Source: Pseudomonadota bacterium (GTDB taxonomy: Bacteria; Bdellovibrionota; Bacteriovoracia; Bacteriovoracales; Bacteriovoracaceae). Taken from it: 22,818 nucleotides of DNA. The notes below the pieces were generated by a model. That model was not told the origin of the DNA and did not search any database. It saw nothing but the letters and a program-made list of their open reading frames with translations. Made by a program: the position numbers and the translations under genes. Positions 14,795 to 21,893 of this stretch are shown one piece after another (position 1 is the first letter of the stretch; each line of letters starts with the position of its first letter). The stretch spans positions 1 through 22,818 of the forward strand of contig JAEYUK010000191.1 of assembly GCA_023432655.1 (NCBI GenBank), given 5' to 3'.

Positions 14795-16124
14795 ATCAGA
14801 TCTCCACCAAATCCTTAAAAACGAGCGCGGGGTCGCAATCATGATGATCATGACGGCGATTATTCTTCTCATGGCGATCTATGGGGAATTTACCTTTGAA
14901 TCAAAAATTTCCAGAATTAAAGCGATTAATATTCTGGACCGCTCTCAATCAAAGCTGATGGCCGAATCAGGTCTTCAGTTAGCAATGGCCCGTCTGCGTC
15001 TTTATAAAGAGGCCTACAATAAAGTTCAAGGCAATGCGAACGCCAAGAACGCCGTTCAACCGCAATTACTAAACCAATTGTGGGAAGTCCCTTTCATGTA
15101 TCCGATTCCAATAACCGGAGAAGCTTCACGTGCATTTAAAGATACGGTTGAGAAGTTTACAACCGAATCATTATTGGAAGGAGAGATGAAAGTCAGCATT
15201 CAGAATATCTCCAATCGTCTGAATCTCAATATGCTTCGGATCGATATGACAAAGTACAATCCAAATCCGGATGAAGATGAAACGCCTCAAGACACACAAT
15301 CCATGATCAATATGGCCGACAATGCGATCTTGACTGACGTCTCCGTGGATCAATCCCTTTATTTTCTTCTGAAACGTCTGGTAGATGAAAAGAAGCAATC
15401 TGATGAGGGATTTGAGGACCGCTATTCAAATTTAAACTACCAGGAACTTCTGACAGGTCTTAAATACTACATGTCCGACTTAGGGAGCATGTCCCAGGAT
15501 CCACTGGCCGGTGAAGCTGAATCAAATTTCCAGCGCATTCCTCTTACACCTAAGTTTGGGCCAATGGGGTCTGCCAGTGAACTCTATGCAATTCCTGGTT
15601 GGAATGATGAATTAATAGAACTCATTCAGAATGAATTTTCAGTCTACCCGACGACTCAAATTGATTTTAATAAACTAACCGCCAATATGCTTAAAATCCT
15701 TATTCCCAGTATGACGGAAGATGAGGTCAAAGAGTTTTTCCTTTGGCGAGATGATCCGGAAAAACCGCAATTCATAAATACCAAGGATGATTTCAAGAAA
15801 TATATCGTGAACCAGGAAAGGCTCATGAATGAGAATGATTTTGAGGCCCGGATAAAGCTCTTTGAAAGTAAGGGGATCTCATTTGGATCGAACCCTAATC
15901 TCTTTAAGATTATCTCCGAAGGAACCTATAACCGCTCAACATATACACTCGTGGCCTATGTTGTCCTTCCTAAGAGTGAAATCCCTAAATGTCCTGAAGG
16001 CCAGATAGGGACCCCGCCTAATTGCAGACTTCCTAATCCTGGCGAAGAGATACCACCACCCTTAACTACAGATCAAAACGCTCAGTTACTCGAGCCACGA
16101 ATCATTGAGATACAAATCAATTAA
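14781..16124 (+). CDS. gspK: Minor pseudopilin GspK, tip of the pseudopilus
   Basis: GspK caps the pseudopilus. The ATG at 14781 has GGAGG 5 nt upstream and gives 447 aa; a TTG just before it is ignored. The prepilin site is RG|VAIMM after Gly17, with Met rather than Glu at +5. GspK is the known exception that lacks Glu5, so this fits its capping role. The helix continues MTAIILLMAIYGEFTFESK, then LDRSQSKLMAESGLQLAMAR, a typical GspK stretch. The large alpha domain inserted in the pilin fold (about 120-370) includes SELYAIPGWNDELIELIQ and a LILIPSMTEDEV-like helix-hairpin repeat. A Pro-rich C-terminal loop with two cysteines (about 404 and 415) may be stapled by a disulfide. It is longer than the usual 300-340 aa. 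Confidence 0.92.
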   Translation: MKKLKSDLHQILKNERGVAIMMIMTAIILLMAIYGEFTFESKISRIKAINILDRSQSKLMAESGLQLAMARLRLYKEAYNKVQGNANAKNAVQPQLLNQLWEVPFMYPIPITGEASRAFKDTVEKFTTESLLEGEMKVSIQNISNRLNLNMLRIDMTKYNPNPDEDETPQDTQSMINMADNAILTDVSVDQSLYFLLKRLVDEKKQSDEGFEDRYSNLNYQELLTGLKYYMSDLGSMSQDPLAGEAESNFQRIPLTPKFGPMGSASELYAIPGWNDELIELIQNEFSVYPTTQIDFNKLTANMLKILIPSMTEDEVKEFFLWRDDPEKPQFINTKDDFKKYIVNQERLMNENDFEARIKLFESKGISFGSNPNLFKIISEGTYNRSTYTLVAYVVLPKSEIPKCPEGQIGTPPNCRLPNPGEEIPPPLTTDQNAQLLEPRIIEIQIN

Positions 16125-16165
16125 TTATCTAGGCGTAATTCATAGCTTCTGGTTAAAATAATACC

Positions 16166-17752
16166 ATGCATGTATTGTCCATAGATATCGGTACCTATAG
16201 TGTAAAATACCTCTCCTCTTTCGTTGATCGCCGGAAGATTTCTCATGTCGACATGAGTGAAATCATTTTGCGCGACTATCTGGCAGACAACGAATTGTTA
16301 TCCGAAGAGGAAGCTCAGGCAAAAATCATTCAGGAAATTATTGATTCAGTTGCAAGGCCTGATACGAAGATTATTTATCAGGCCGAAAACTCGATGATGA
16401 CCTCGCGCTTTCTTACTTTACCGGTAAAAAGTAAGAAGAAGGCCGAGCTCATGCTTCCTTTCCAACTAGAAGAAGATATTCCTTATGCCCTAAGCGAGAT
16501 TCACTACGCCTATCGGATAGAGGGCCAGAAGACTCAACATATGGCCATGGTCGAGCTGGTTAAGGAAAACACCTTCGTTGAATATTATAATCGCCACCGT
16601 GAGAAGAATATTCTTCCTAATATTCTGACGACGGAAGCTTCTGTGGTTGAAAATTATTTCAATCAGACTCCAATGGCCGGCCCCTTCTGTATTCTGGATA
16701 TTGGTCACCGAACCACGAAGGCCTATTTCTTTTATAATTCAAGACTACTCATCAGTCATATTAGCTACATTGGCGGTCATCATATTAATGAAATGATCGC
16801 TCAGACTTATAAGATCGAGCCGGATGAAGCGATTATCTATAAGCACCAGAATGCTTTCCTTCTCACCTCCGCCCAATACGAAGAGGTTGAACAGTCTCAA
16901 AAAGAATTTGCGGCTTCCATGGATAAAGTCTTTTCCCATCTGGTGGCAGACTTTTCGCGCTGGAAAGTTGGGTTTAAAGTTAATTTTGGGCTATCGATTC
17001 AACATGTTTTCATCTGTGGCGGAACTTCCAATGTTAAAAACATTACCAATTACTTAACAGAGAAATTTGAAACCAAGGTTTCTCTCTTGGAAAGCTTCGA
17101 CAAAATCGAAGCCGAAAAGATTGATCTCAATGCGAAAAATAAATCCAAATATGCTCTGACTAATATGATGGCAATTGGGTTTAGAAGAAAAAACCGGTTT
17201 ATCAATCTCTTGACCGGAAAATTTGCCCAAGCATCAACTTCCGAAATTCCGCTTTACTCCTTCTCTTTTATTGGAGTGAGAGTTGCTGCTGTTTGCCTGA
17301 TTTTTGCCGTTTCTTTAGTTGTAGAGAGATTCTTTATCGAGAAAGATATTGCTGAGGTCAATACCAGGATTAATAACGTCATGAAAAATGATGTCTTAGA
17401 AATAAGCGGTCGCCTACGCCGGGCCGCTACCACTAATCCGAAACAAGTTTATGACTTACTTGTAAAAAAACAACGAAGTGTTCGCCAGGAAATCCAAACT
17501 CTTCAATCCGCAGTCCAGATTAAGGCCCTCTCACCACTGGTCACAATCAGTCAGATTGCGGCAAGTTCCAGTGCCACACTTGTTGAATTTACTTCTAATG
17601 ACATTGGCGAAGTTAAGGCCATATTTACTGATGACTCAGTTGAAAACCTTACGAGATTAAAAAATGCCTTTGAACGCTCAAATCTACCGGACGTAGATGC
17701 CACGCTGGACCAGGCAAAGCTTCAACTTCAGATCACTTCTTCAGGAAACTAG
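16166..17752 (+). CDS. gspL: Type II secretion platform protein GspL, with PilM-like actin fold
   Basis: GspL sits in the inner membrane and binds GspE on the cytoplasmic side. The 528-aa protein has a long actin-like domain (1-350) that looks more like PilM than most GspL: phosphate-1 region LSIDIGTYSVKY (4-15), phosphate-2 region CILDIGHRTTKAY (175-187) and adenosine region VFICGGTSNVKNI (281-293). LPFQLEEDIPYALSEIHYAY is also PilM-like. One membrane segment follows (about 366-388), then a coiled region (390-450) and a small periplasmic domain, the usual GspL layout. It could be viewed as a PilM-PilN fusion. The ATG has no clear ribosome binding site and follows a 41-nt gap after gspK, the largest in the operon. 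Confidence 0.87.
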   Translation: MHVLSIDIGTYSVKYLSSFVDRRKISHVDMSEIILRDYLADNELLSEEEAQAKIIQEIIDSVARPDTKIIYQAENSMMTSRFLTLPVKSKKKAELMLPFQLEEDIPYALSEIHYAYRIEGQKTQHMAMVELVKENTFVEYYNRHREKNILPNILTTEASVVENYFNQTPMAGPFCILDIGHRTTKAYFFYNSRLLISHISYIGGHHINEMIAQTYKIEPDEAIIYKHQNAFLLTSAQYEEVEQSQKEFAASMDKVFSHLVADFSRWKVGFKVNFGLSIQHVFICGGTSNVKNITNYLTEKFETKVSLLESFDKIEAEKIDLNAKNKSKYALTNMMAIGFRRKNRFINLLTGKFAQASTSEIPLYSFSFIGVRVAAVCLIFAVSLVVERFFIEKDIAEVNTRINNVMKNDVLEISGRLRRAATTNPKQVYDLLVKKQRSVRQEIQTLQSAVQIKALSPLVTISQIAASSSATLVEFTSNDIGEVKAIFTDDSVENLTRLKNAFERSNLPDVDATLDQAKLQLQITSSGN

Positions 17753-17753
17753 T

Positions 17754-18401
17754 ATGGATGAACTAAACGGCCAGAATACAACATTTAAAAAGATTGACCG
17801 AGAAATATTCGACCGCCTGGATAAATTTAAACTCACTCCGAGCTACAATAGTCTCCAGGATTTCTATAATGGTCTAGAAGAAGAACAGCAGCGCCTATTT
17901 AAGGCCGGAATTATCTTTACCCTATTCTTTCTTCCTCTGTGCGGTCTAGGTTTCATCGCCTGGCAGAACAACATCCTGAGAGAAGATCTAAAAACAAGAA
18001 TTTCGCTCGTTTCTAAGGCCAATGAAGTCATTGGCCATAAGCAAGGGCTTGAAACAGTTAGCCCCAGTGTTTTATCAACGAATCCGATTGAAGGTGATTC
18101 GATGATGAACTCAAGAATCTCAAATTTAATTTCGGCCACGGGTCTTGACCTGTCTAAAATCCAGATCAGTAATTTTGCAAGTGAACTGATCTCAGATGGA
18201 ATTATGCGCTCTGAAGCTGATTTTTCATTCAGCAGTATCTCGACTGATGAACTTATGAATCTGTTTTCTTCGATGATAACCAGAGAAAAATTTAAAATTC
18301 AATCCGTTGAAATTGTTCGAAACGCCGACTCTAATCTTCTTCAAGGTCAGTTCCACGCCATTCATTTTAGTGATGTCTCGGCCCTTGAAGAGGAGGAATA
18401 A
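17754..18401 (+). CDS. gspM: Type II secretion platform protein GspM
   Basis: GspM is a bitopic inner-membrane partner of GspL. AGGA lies 7 nt before the ATG at 17754, so that start is preferred over an in-frame ATG at 17697 inside gspL. The 215-aa protein has about 48 cytoplasmic residues, longer than in common GspM, one membrane segment (about 50-70: AGIIFTLFFLPLCGLGFIAW) and a periplasmic part. The latter has a short helix and then a ferredoxin-like fold suggested by SRISNLISATGLDLSKIQIS and LMNLFSSMITREKFKIQSVE, where LLL-type GspM/PilO domains have the same helix-strand pattern. Sequence similarity in this family is low, so the call depends on position between gspL and gspN. Confidence 0.8.
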   Translation: MDELNGQNTTFKKIDREIFDRLDKFKLTPSYNSLQDFYNGLEEEQQRLFKAGIIFTLFFLPLCGLGFIAWQNNILREDLKTRISLVSKANEVIGHKQGLETVSPSVLSTNPIEGDSMMNSRISNLISATGLDLSKIQISNFASELISDGIMRSEADFSFSSISTDELMNLFSSMITREKFKIQSVEIVRNADSNLLQGQFHAIHFSDVSALEEEE

Positions 18402-19321
18402 TGGCCCAGTTAAGTGAACTACAATCTCTGGAGCAGATTAACTATAAGAGTAAAATAAAGATTTATCTTTATGCTCTACTCGTTCTAGTTCTATTCATCA
18501 TGGGCTTTTTAAATTTCTTCCCTATCGGCGAAACCTTAAAAAGCGCTTTAAAATCCGGCTTCAAGGGCACTAACTGCAATCCCGATTTTGACAATATTAG
18601 AGTTGAATGGATCATGCCTAAGGTTATTGTTACTGATCTGAACCTTCCGGCGTCTTGCTTCAATCGCCCTGGTGAGCCTTTGAAGTTTACCCATCTAACA
18701 ATTAATTTCAATTTCATCAATTTCTCACCGCTTGGAATCCCCTTTCGAATTGATACAGAAATGAATGGTCAGCCTCTGAGCCTTTATTTTGTCCAAGGTT
18801 TTGGTGAGAGGATGCTTCGGTTAAAAGACCAATCTATCTCCCTCCCTCGTCTGGAACCTCTCTTCGGTGGAAATTTTAAATTGGCAGGGAATCTGACAGT
18901 AGATCTTAATCTACTTCTGAATAACGAGAACAAGATTCAGTCTTTGAATCTTAAGGCCCAATCAAAGGATCTGCAGATTCCTTCACAAAATATCCAAGGT
19001 TTTACCACGCCGAATCTTCCATTAGATGACCTCTTTATTGAAGCTATTTCCGATGCTCCACCACGCATCAATGTGGAAAAACTTATTCTGGGTGATCCCG
19101 AATCACCAGTTCGCGCTAATTTCCAGGGTTACATCAACCTTCAAGAAGATGCGATTCCATTCTCGCAATTGAATCTAAATGGCGAAGTGGCCTTCTCACA
19201 AAGCTTAAAAGAATCTCTTCCTCTGATTGATATGATGTTTCAAACATTCACACAAAAAGATGGCTTTTATCAAATCCGTTTAGGTGGTACATTGGGGGCG
19301 CCAAAACCTTCAGCCCCATAG
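18401..19321 (+). CDS. gspN: Type II secretion accessory protein GspN
   Basis: GspN is an AsmA-like accessory T2SS protein that occurs mainly in the former Deltaproteobacteria and some Gammaproteobacteria. The gene follows gspM with a 1-nt overlap (TAATG). The 306-aa protein has a cytoplasmic start, one membrane segment (about 19-42) and a mostly beta-strand periplasmic domain. Typical features are RVEWIMPKVIVTDLNLPASC near the start, FKLAGNLTVDLNLLLNNENK in the middle and FYQIRLGGTLGAPKP at the end; the last motif is characteristic of GspN and related AsmA-fold proteins. Two cysteines (about 58 and 86) may pair. The exact role in secretion is not known for the family. Confidence 0.85.
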   Translation: MAQLSELQSLEQINYKSKIKIYLYALLVLVLFIMGFLNFFPIGETLKSALKSGFKGTNCNPDFDNIRVEWIMPKVIVTDLNLPASCFNRPGEPLKFTHLTINFNFINFSPLGIPFRIDTEMNGQPLSLYFVQGFGERMLRLKDQSISLPRLEPLFGGNFKLAGNLTVDLNLLLNNENKIQSLNLKAQSKDLQIPSQNIQGFTTPNLPLDDLFIEAISDAPPRINVEKLILGDPESPVRANFQGYINLQEDAIPFSQLNLNGEVAFSQSLKESLPLIDMMFQTFTQKDGFYQIRLGGTLGAPKPSAP

Positions 19322-19331
19322 GAATTGTTCA

Positions 19332-20222
19332 ATGTTAACAGAGGCCATCCGGAGAGCATTAAAAAAGTCATCACTAAATCCAGAACTATTTGAAGTCATG
19401 GACTACGCGGTCTTTCCGGCCGGAAAACTTTTTAGACCACGCCTCGTTGAAGCCCTGGCACTTGATCTTCACAAAAAACTTGAGGCAAACCATCTTCACC
19501 TGGCTTCCTCTATAGAGCTTCACCATGCTTACACTTTAGTTCATGACGATCTTCCAGCTATGGACAATGATCTTATACGCCGAGGGAAAGCCTCCACTCA
19601 CGCTCATTTTGGCGAATGGAAAGCGATTTTAGGTGGAGACGCCCTTCTCATAGCTTCCTTTAATGAACTCGCTAATATCCGCCATCCACGCTTCCAGGAG
19701 CTTTTAAAACTCATGAGCTGGTGTACTGGTGCCAAAGGACTGATTGAAGGCCAGTTTCGGGATTTGAAGGCCGATGGGAAATTAGACTTTCATGAAGTCG
19801 TACGGATTCATGAATTAAAAACGGGAAGACTCATCCAGCTTGCGACCCTTGGAACCTATCTACTCTCCAATGAAGTGCACTTAAAAGGAAAAGTAGAATT
19901 CATGCGCCTCGGACGAGAAATCGGAGTCAGCTTCCAACTTCTTGACGACCTTTCAGAGTTAACAGAAAAAGATGTTTCTCCACACGAGAAGGCCATCAAT
20001 CCATTTATCTCCAATACTGAAATGGCCCTGAAGGAACTACGCTTTTCTCATCAGCGATTAGTTTCTATTCTTTTTAAACACCGCCTCGATCATACGGAAA
20101 TCATGCTTCAGAATTACTTCAAGAAAAATCAAGAAAACCTTCTACAGGAATTCTCTACGCTGGAAAAAAATATTGGTGGCGATTTAACCAATTTGAAAAA
20201 CTGGATTACCAGTTTCGTCTGA
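19332..20222 (+). CDS. Polyprenyl (farnesyl-type) diphosphate synthase, divergent
   Basis: These enzymes join isopentenyl diphosphate to allylic diphosphates, making C15 or longer prenyl chains for quinones and undecaprenyl phosphate. I chose the ATG at 19332 with AGGA 8 nt upstream (296 aa); an earlier in-frame ATG lies inside gspN. The first Asp-rich motif is intact with the two-residue insertion of bacterial IspA (HDDLPAMDND, 71-80), preceded by HHAYTLV. GAKGLIEGQFRDL (133-145) and ELKTGR (161-166) are also present. The second motif is altered to FQLLDDLSEL: DDLSE instead of DDxxD, and the usual lysine-rich K-S/N-T-Y-P loop after it is reduced to EKAINPF. It may make C15 with a changed metal site, or have another chain length. 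It is the last gene of the T2SS operon, 10 nt after gspN, and overlaps the convergent MerR gene by 17 nt. Confidence 0.85.
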   Translation: MLTEAIRRALKKSSLNPELFEVMDYAVFPAGKLFRPRLVEALALDLHKKLEANHLHLASSIELHHAYTLVHDDLPAMDNDLIRRGKASTHAHFGEWKAILGGDALLIASFNELANIRHPRFQELLKLMSWCTGAKGLIEGQFRDLKADGKLDFHEVVRIHELKTGRLIQLATLGTYLLSNEVHLKGKVEFMRLGREIGVSFQLLDDLSELTEKDVSPHEKAINPFISNTEMALKELRFSHQRLVSILFKHRLDHTEIMLQNYFKKNQENLLQEFSTLEKNIGGDLTNLKNWITSFV

Positions 20223-20577
20223 ACTTTATATCTTGAATAATGTGCAATGATTTTTCGATATAAGGTCTAAGATCAACTGATGCTGCTTTCGTTTTTACAG
20301 GCGCCTCAAAATGAGGAATTTCTACCTCAGAGACCTCTGCTTCACCGGCCGACATCTTAAGTTTTGCTTCCTGAATCGAAAGCTTATCTTCAAACAAAAG
20401 CTTTTTAATTTTTAAAATATTTTCAACATCAGAGCGGGAATAAATCTTTTGCCCACCCTCGGAACTTATCGGTTCGATCTCAGGAAACTCTGTTTCCCAA
20501 AATCTTATTACATAAGGCTTCACCCCGGTAATCGGGGTGAGCTCTTGAAACTTGAAACTAGATTTATTAGGAATCAT
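20206..20577 (-). CDS. MerR-family transcriptional regulator following ihfA
   Basis: The protein has 123 aa. Residues 8-72 form a MerR-type winged helix: FKFQELTPITGVKPYVIRFW, then EGGQKIYSRSDVENILKIKK, with the wing (Q/R-x-Y-S/T-x-x-D) in the usual place and a following helix. The remaining part is short and has no ligand-binding cysteines or known effector domain. It is the MerR-like gene often found directly after ihfA in Proteobacteria, and it lies 27 nt after ihfA here. The ATG at 20577 lacks a clear ribosome binding site. Its first codons contain a strong hairpin (20521-20539, CACCCCG/CGGGGTG with a 5-nt loop) that could limit initiation. The gene runs convergent with the ispA-like gene and overlaps it by 17 nt. 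Confidence 0.85.
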   Translation of the reverse strand: MIPNKSSFKFQELTPITGVKPYVIRFWETEFPEIEPISSEGGQKIYSRSDVENILKIKKLLFEDKLSIQEAKLKMSAGEAEVSEVEIPHFEAPVKTKAASVDLRPYIEKSLHIIQDIKFRRNW

Positions 20578-20604
20578 GAGAAAAGCGTATCAACTGATGT
20601 TAGT

Positions 20605-21027
20605 TTAGTCATTATCATCATCATCTGAATCATCGTAAACCGTATCATCCTCGTTATTTAAGAATGAACTTAAAGCACGCGGCTTAGCTTCTTTGATTGG
20701 TAATGACATATTCTCATTACCATTCTCATCTAAACGGTGAGCAAAACGTTCAGTAATGTCTTCTTTCAAGATTTGCGATGGCTTAAATGTTAGTACACGA
20801 CGTGCACTAATATTCATGGCCGTACCCGTCTGAGGATTTCTCCCTACTCGAGTTGCTTTGTCGCGAATGCTGAAATTTCCGAAACCAGAAATTTTTACTT
20901 TTTCGCCTTTTGCTAGAGTGTCTTTAATCACTTTAAAGACGAGATCCACTAATTCCGCAGCTTCTTTTTTTGAGAACCCTGCTTCCTTGTAGATACGCTC
21001 TACTATGTCTGCCTTAGTCATGCTCAT
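20605..21027 (-). CDS. ihfA: Integration host factor alpha/HU-family DNA-binding protein with acidic tail
   Basis: IHF and HU proteins bend DNA as dimers and affect recombination, replication and transcription. I chose the ATG at 21027, with GGGAG 7 nt upstream; a TTG at 21051 would only add eight residues. Residues 3-97 are a full IHF/HU domain: MTKADIVERIYKEAGFSKKE, then the signature region GFGNFSIRDKATRVGRNPQT, and ARRVLTFKPSQILKEDI. The arm tip NP (64-65) that inserts into DNA is intact. The usual IHF-alpha is about 99 aa. This one is 140 aa, with a C-terminal extension of about 42 residues ending in a run of Asp and Asn (YDDSDDDDND). Synteny with infC/rplT upstream and MerR downstream supports ihfA over hupB. 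Confidence 0.9.
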   Translation of the reverse strand: MSMTKADIVERIYKEAGFSKKEAAELVDLVFKVIKDTLAKGEKVKISGFGNFSIRDKATRVGRNPQTGTAMNISARRVLTFKPSQILKEDITERFAHRLDENGNENMSLPIKEAKPRALSSFLNNEDDTVYDDSDDDDND

Positions 21028-21063
21028 TGAAAGTCTCCCATGAAGTTTCAAAAGCTTATCGCC

Positions 21064-21080
21064 AATAATTTCAAATTATT
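21064..21080. promoter_or_regulatory. 17-bp palindrome upstream of ihfA, possible operator
   Basis: AATAATTT (21064-21071) and AAATTATT (21073-21080) form a perfect inverted repeat around one base. It lies about 37 nt before the ihfA start, directly downstream of the candidate -10 box. It could bind a regulator, perhaps IHF itself or the MerR protein, but it is AT-rich and may be chance. Confidence 0.35.
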
Positions 21081-21083
21081 AAT

Positions 21084-21111
21084 AGGTTAGCAGTAAAAGT
21101 GATTAGTTCAA
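21084..21111 (-). promoter_or_regulatory. Candidate promoter for ihfA
   Basis: On the minus strand, TTGAAC (21111-21106) and TAACCT (21089-21084) are 16 nt apart, with TGC directly before the -10 (extended -10-like). The box fit is moderate, but a promoter is needed here because a strong terminator lies just upstream. Confidence 0.35.
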
Positions 21112-21113
21112 GC

Positions 21114-21155
21114 AAAAAAAAAGCCCCAACCACCGAGAAAATCAGCAGTTGGGGC
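21114..21155 (-). terminator. Intrinsic terminator after rplT
   Basis: On the minus strand GCCCCAAC (21155-21148) pairs with GTTGGGGC (21130-21123) and is followed by nine T residues (21122-21114). It lies 20 nt after the rplT stop and separates infC-rpmI-rplT from ihfA-merR. Confidence 0.88.
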
Positions 21156-21174
21156 CCTAGTAAACAGATTTTAA

Positions 21175-21519
21175 TTACTTAGTAGCGTCGTAAATCGCTT
21201 TGAAGGCATTGAAATCACGTACTGCAAGCTCAGCAAGCATCTTACGGTTGATTGTAATGTCTTTTTTCTTAAGGCCAGAAATAAATTGGCTATAAGAAGT
21301 TCCAAGCATACGAGCGCCAGCGTTAATACGCACGATCCATAATTTACGGATATCTCTTTTAAGGAGACGACGGCCGATGAAAGCATAATGAAGGGCACGA
21401 CGAACAGTTTCCGAAGCATGTTTATACTTCGTTCTACGGTCGAAATGGAAACCTTTTGCTAGTTTTAGAACTTTGTTTCTTCTTTGGCGGGCTTTAAAAC
21501 CGCGTCTTACACGTGACAT
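21175..21519 (-). CDS. rplT: 50S ribosomal protein L20
   Basis: L20 binds 23S rRNA early in large-subunit assembly. The 114-aa protein has the family features throughout: the basic N-terminal extension MSRVRRGFKARQRRNKVLKL, then AKGFHFDRRTKYKHASETVR, RLLKRDIRKLWIVRINAGAR and SQFISGLKKKDITINRKMLA. Length is close to that of other L20 proteins. A GGAGA site lies about 5 nt before the ATG. It is the third gene of the infC-rpmI-rplT group, 83 nt after rpmI. L20 is known to control this operon in several bacteria, and the hairpins before rpmI may be its target here (inference). Confidence 0.97.
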   Translation of the reverse strand: MSRVRRGFKARQRRNKVLKLAKGFHFDRRTKYKHASETVRRALHYAFIGRRLLKRDIRKLWIVRINAGARMLGTSYSQFISGLKKKDITINRKMLAELAVRDFNAFKAIYDATK

Positions 21520-21602
21520 ACTTTCTCCTCTTCATTCATAGGGGGGAATTCAATCCTCTTTACCCTAATTCACTACTCTCGATGGTTATTAAAAAATCCC
21601 AA

Positions 21603-21803
21603 TTACACTAGGTAAGGGATACACATAGCTGCATTATGGTAGTCACCAGGATTTACATATCCAGGAGTACCTTTATCTTTCTTAGCTTTCTTCGACTTGT
21701 TTACTAACAAGTGACGAAGGTGAGCCTTCTTATACTTAATTTTGCCTGTAGCCGTTACTTTAAAACGCTTGGCGGCTGCGCGTTTTGTCTTCATCTTAGC
21801 CAT
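21603..21803 (-). CDS. rpmI: 50S ribosomal protein L35
   Basis: This is a 66-aa basic ribosomal protein. The start is the ATG at 21803 (AGGAG 8 nt upstream), giving [20 protein letters not shown], the standard L35 N-terminus; upstream in-frame codons would add an unrelated leader. [20 protein letters not shown] is also typical, though the last 20 residues ([20 protein letters not shown]) look less conserved than the usual end. It lies between infC and rplT in the standard order, with a 90-nt gap after infC containing two hairpins. Confidence 0.96.
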   Translation of the reverse strand: MAKMKTKRAAAKRFKVTATGKIKYKKAHLRHLLVNKSKKAKKDKGTPGYVNPGDYHNAAMCIPYLV

Positions 21804-21824
21804 ATAAATCGCTCCTAAAATACT

Positions 21825-21852
21825 AAAAAAATGCACCCTTAAAAGAGTGCAT
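21825..21852 (-). terminator. Terminator-like hairpin between infC and rpmI, possible attenuator
   Basis: On the minus strand ATGCACTC (21852-21845) pairs with GGGTGCAT (21838-21831) over 8 bp (one G-U) around TTTTAA, and six T residues follow (21830-21825). It ends 8 nt before the rpmI ribosome binding site (21816-21812). Full termination would shut off L35 and L20, so a regulated or leaky attenuator is more likely. Confidence 0.6.
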
Positions 21853-21854
21853 GA

Positions 21855-21872
21855 AGTTATCACGGGATAACT
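21855..21872 (-). promoter_or_regulatory. Upstream hairpin next to the rpmI attenuator
   Basis: AGTTATC (21872-21866 on the minus strand) pairs perfectly with GATAACT (21861-21855) around a CCGT tetraloop. It is separated by only 2 nt from the terminator-like stem, so the two could stack or compete with another fold when a ligand such as L20 binds. Confidence 0.5.
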
Positions 21873-21893
21873 ATAAGTTAAAGTGTTTTTGTA

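Noticed and set aside
13309..16124. Type IV pilus minor pilin cluster instead of T2SS pseudopilins
   Set aside because: The full gspC-D-E-F-G to L-M-N context, the GspK-type Met at +5 and the GspG calcium loop fit a T2SS; no pilA, pilT or pilC-type genes are present.
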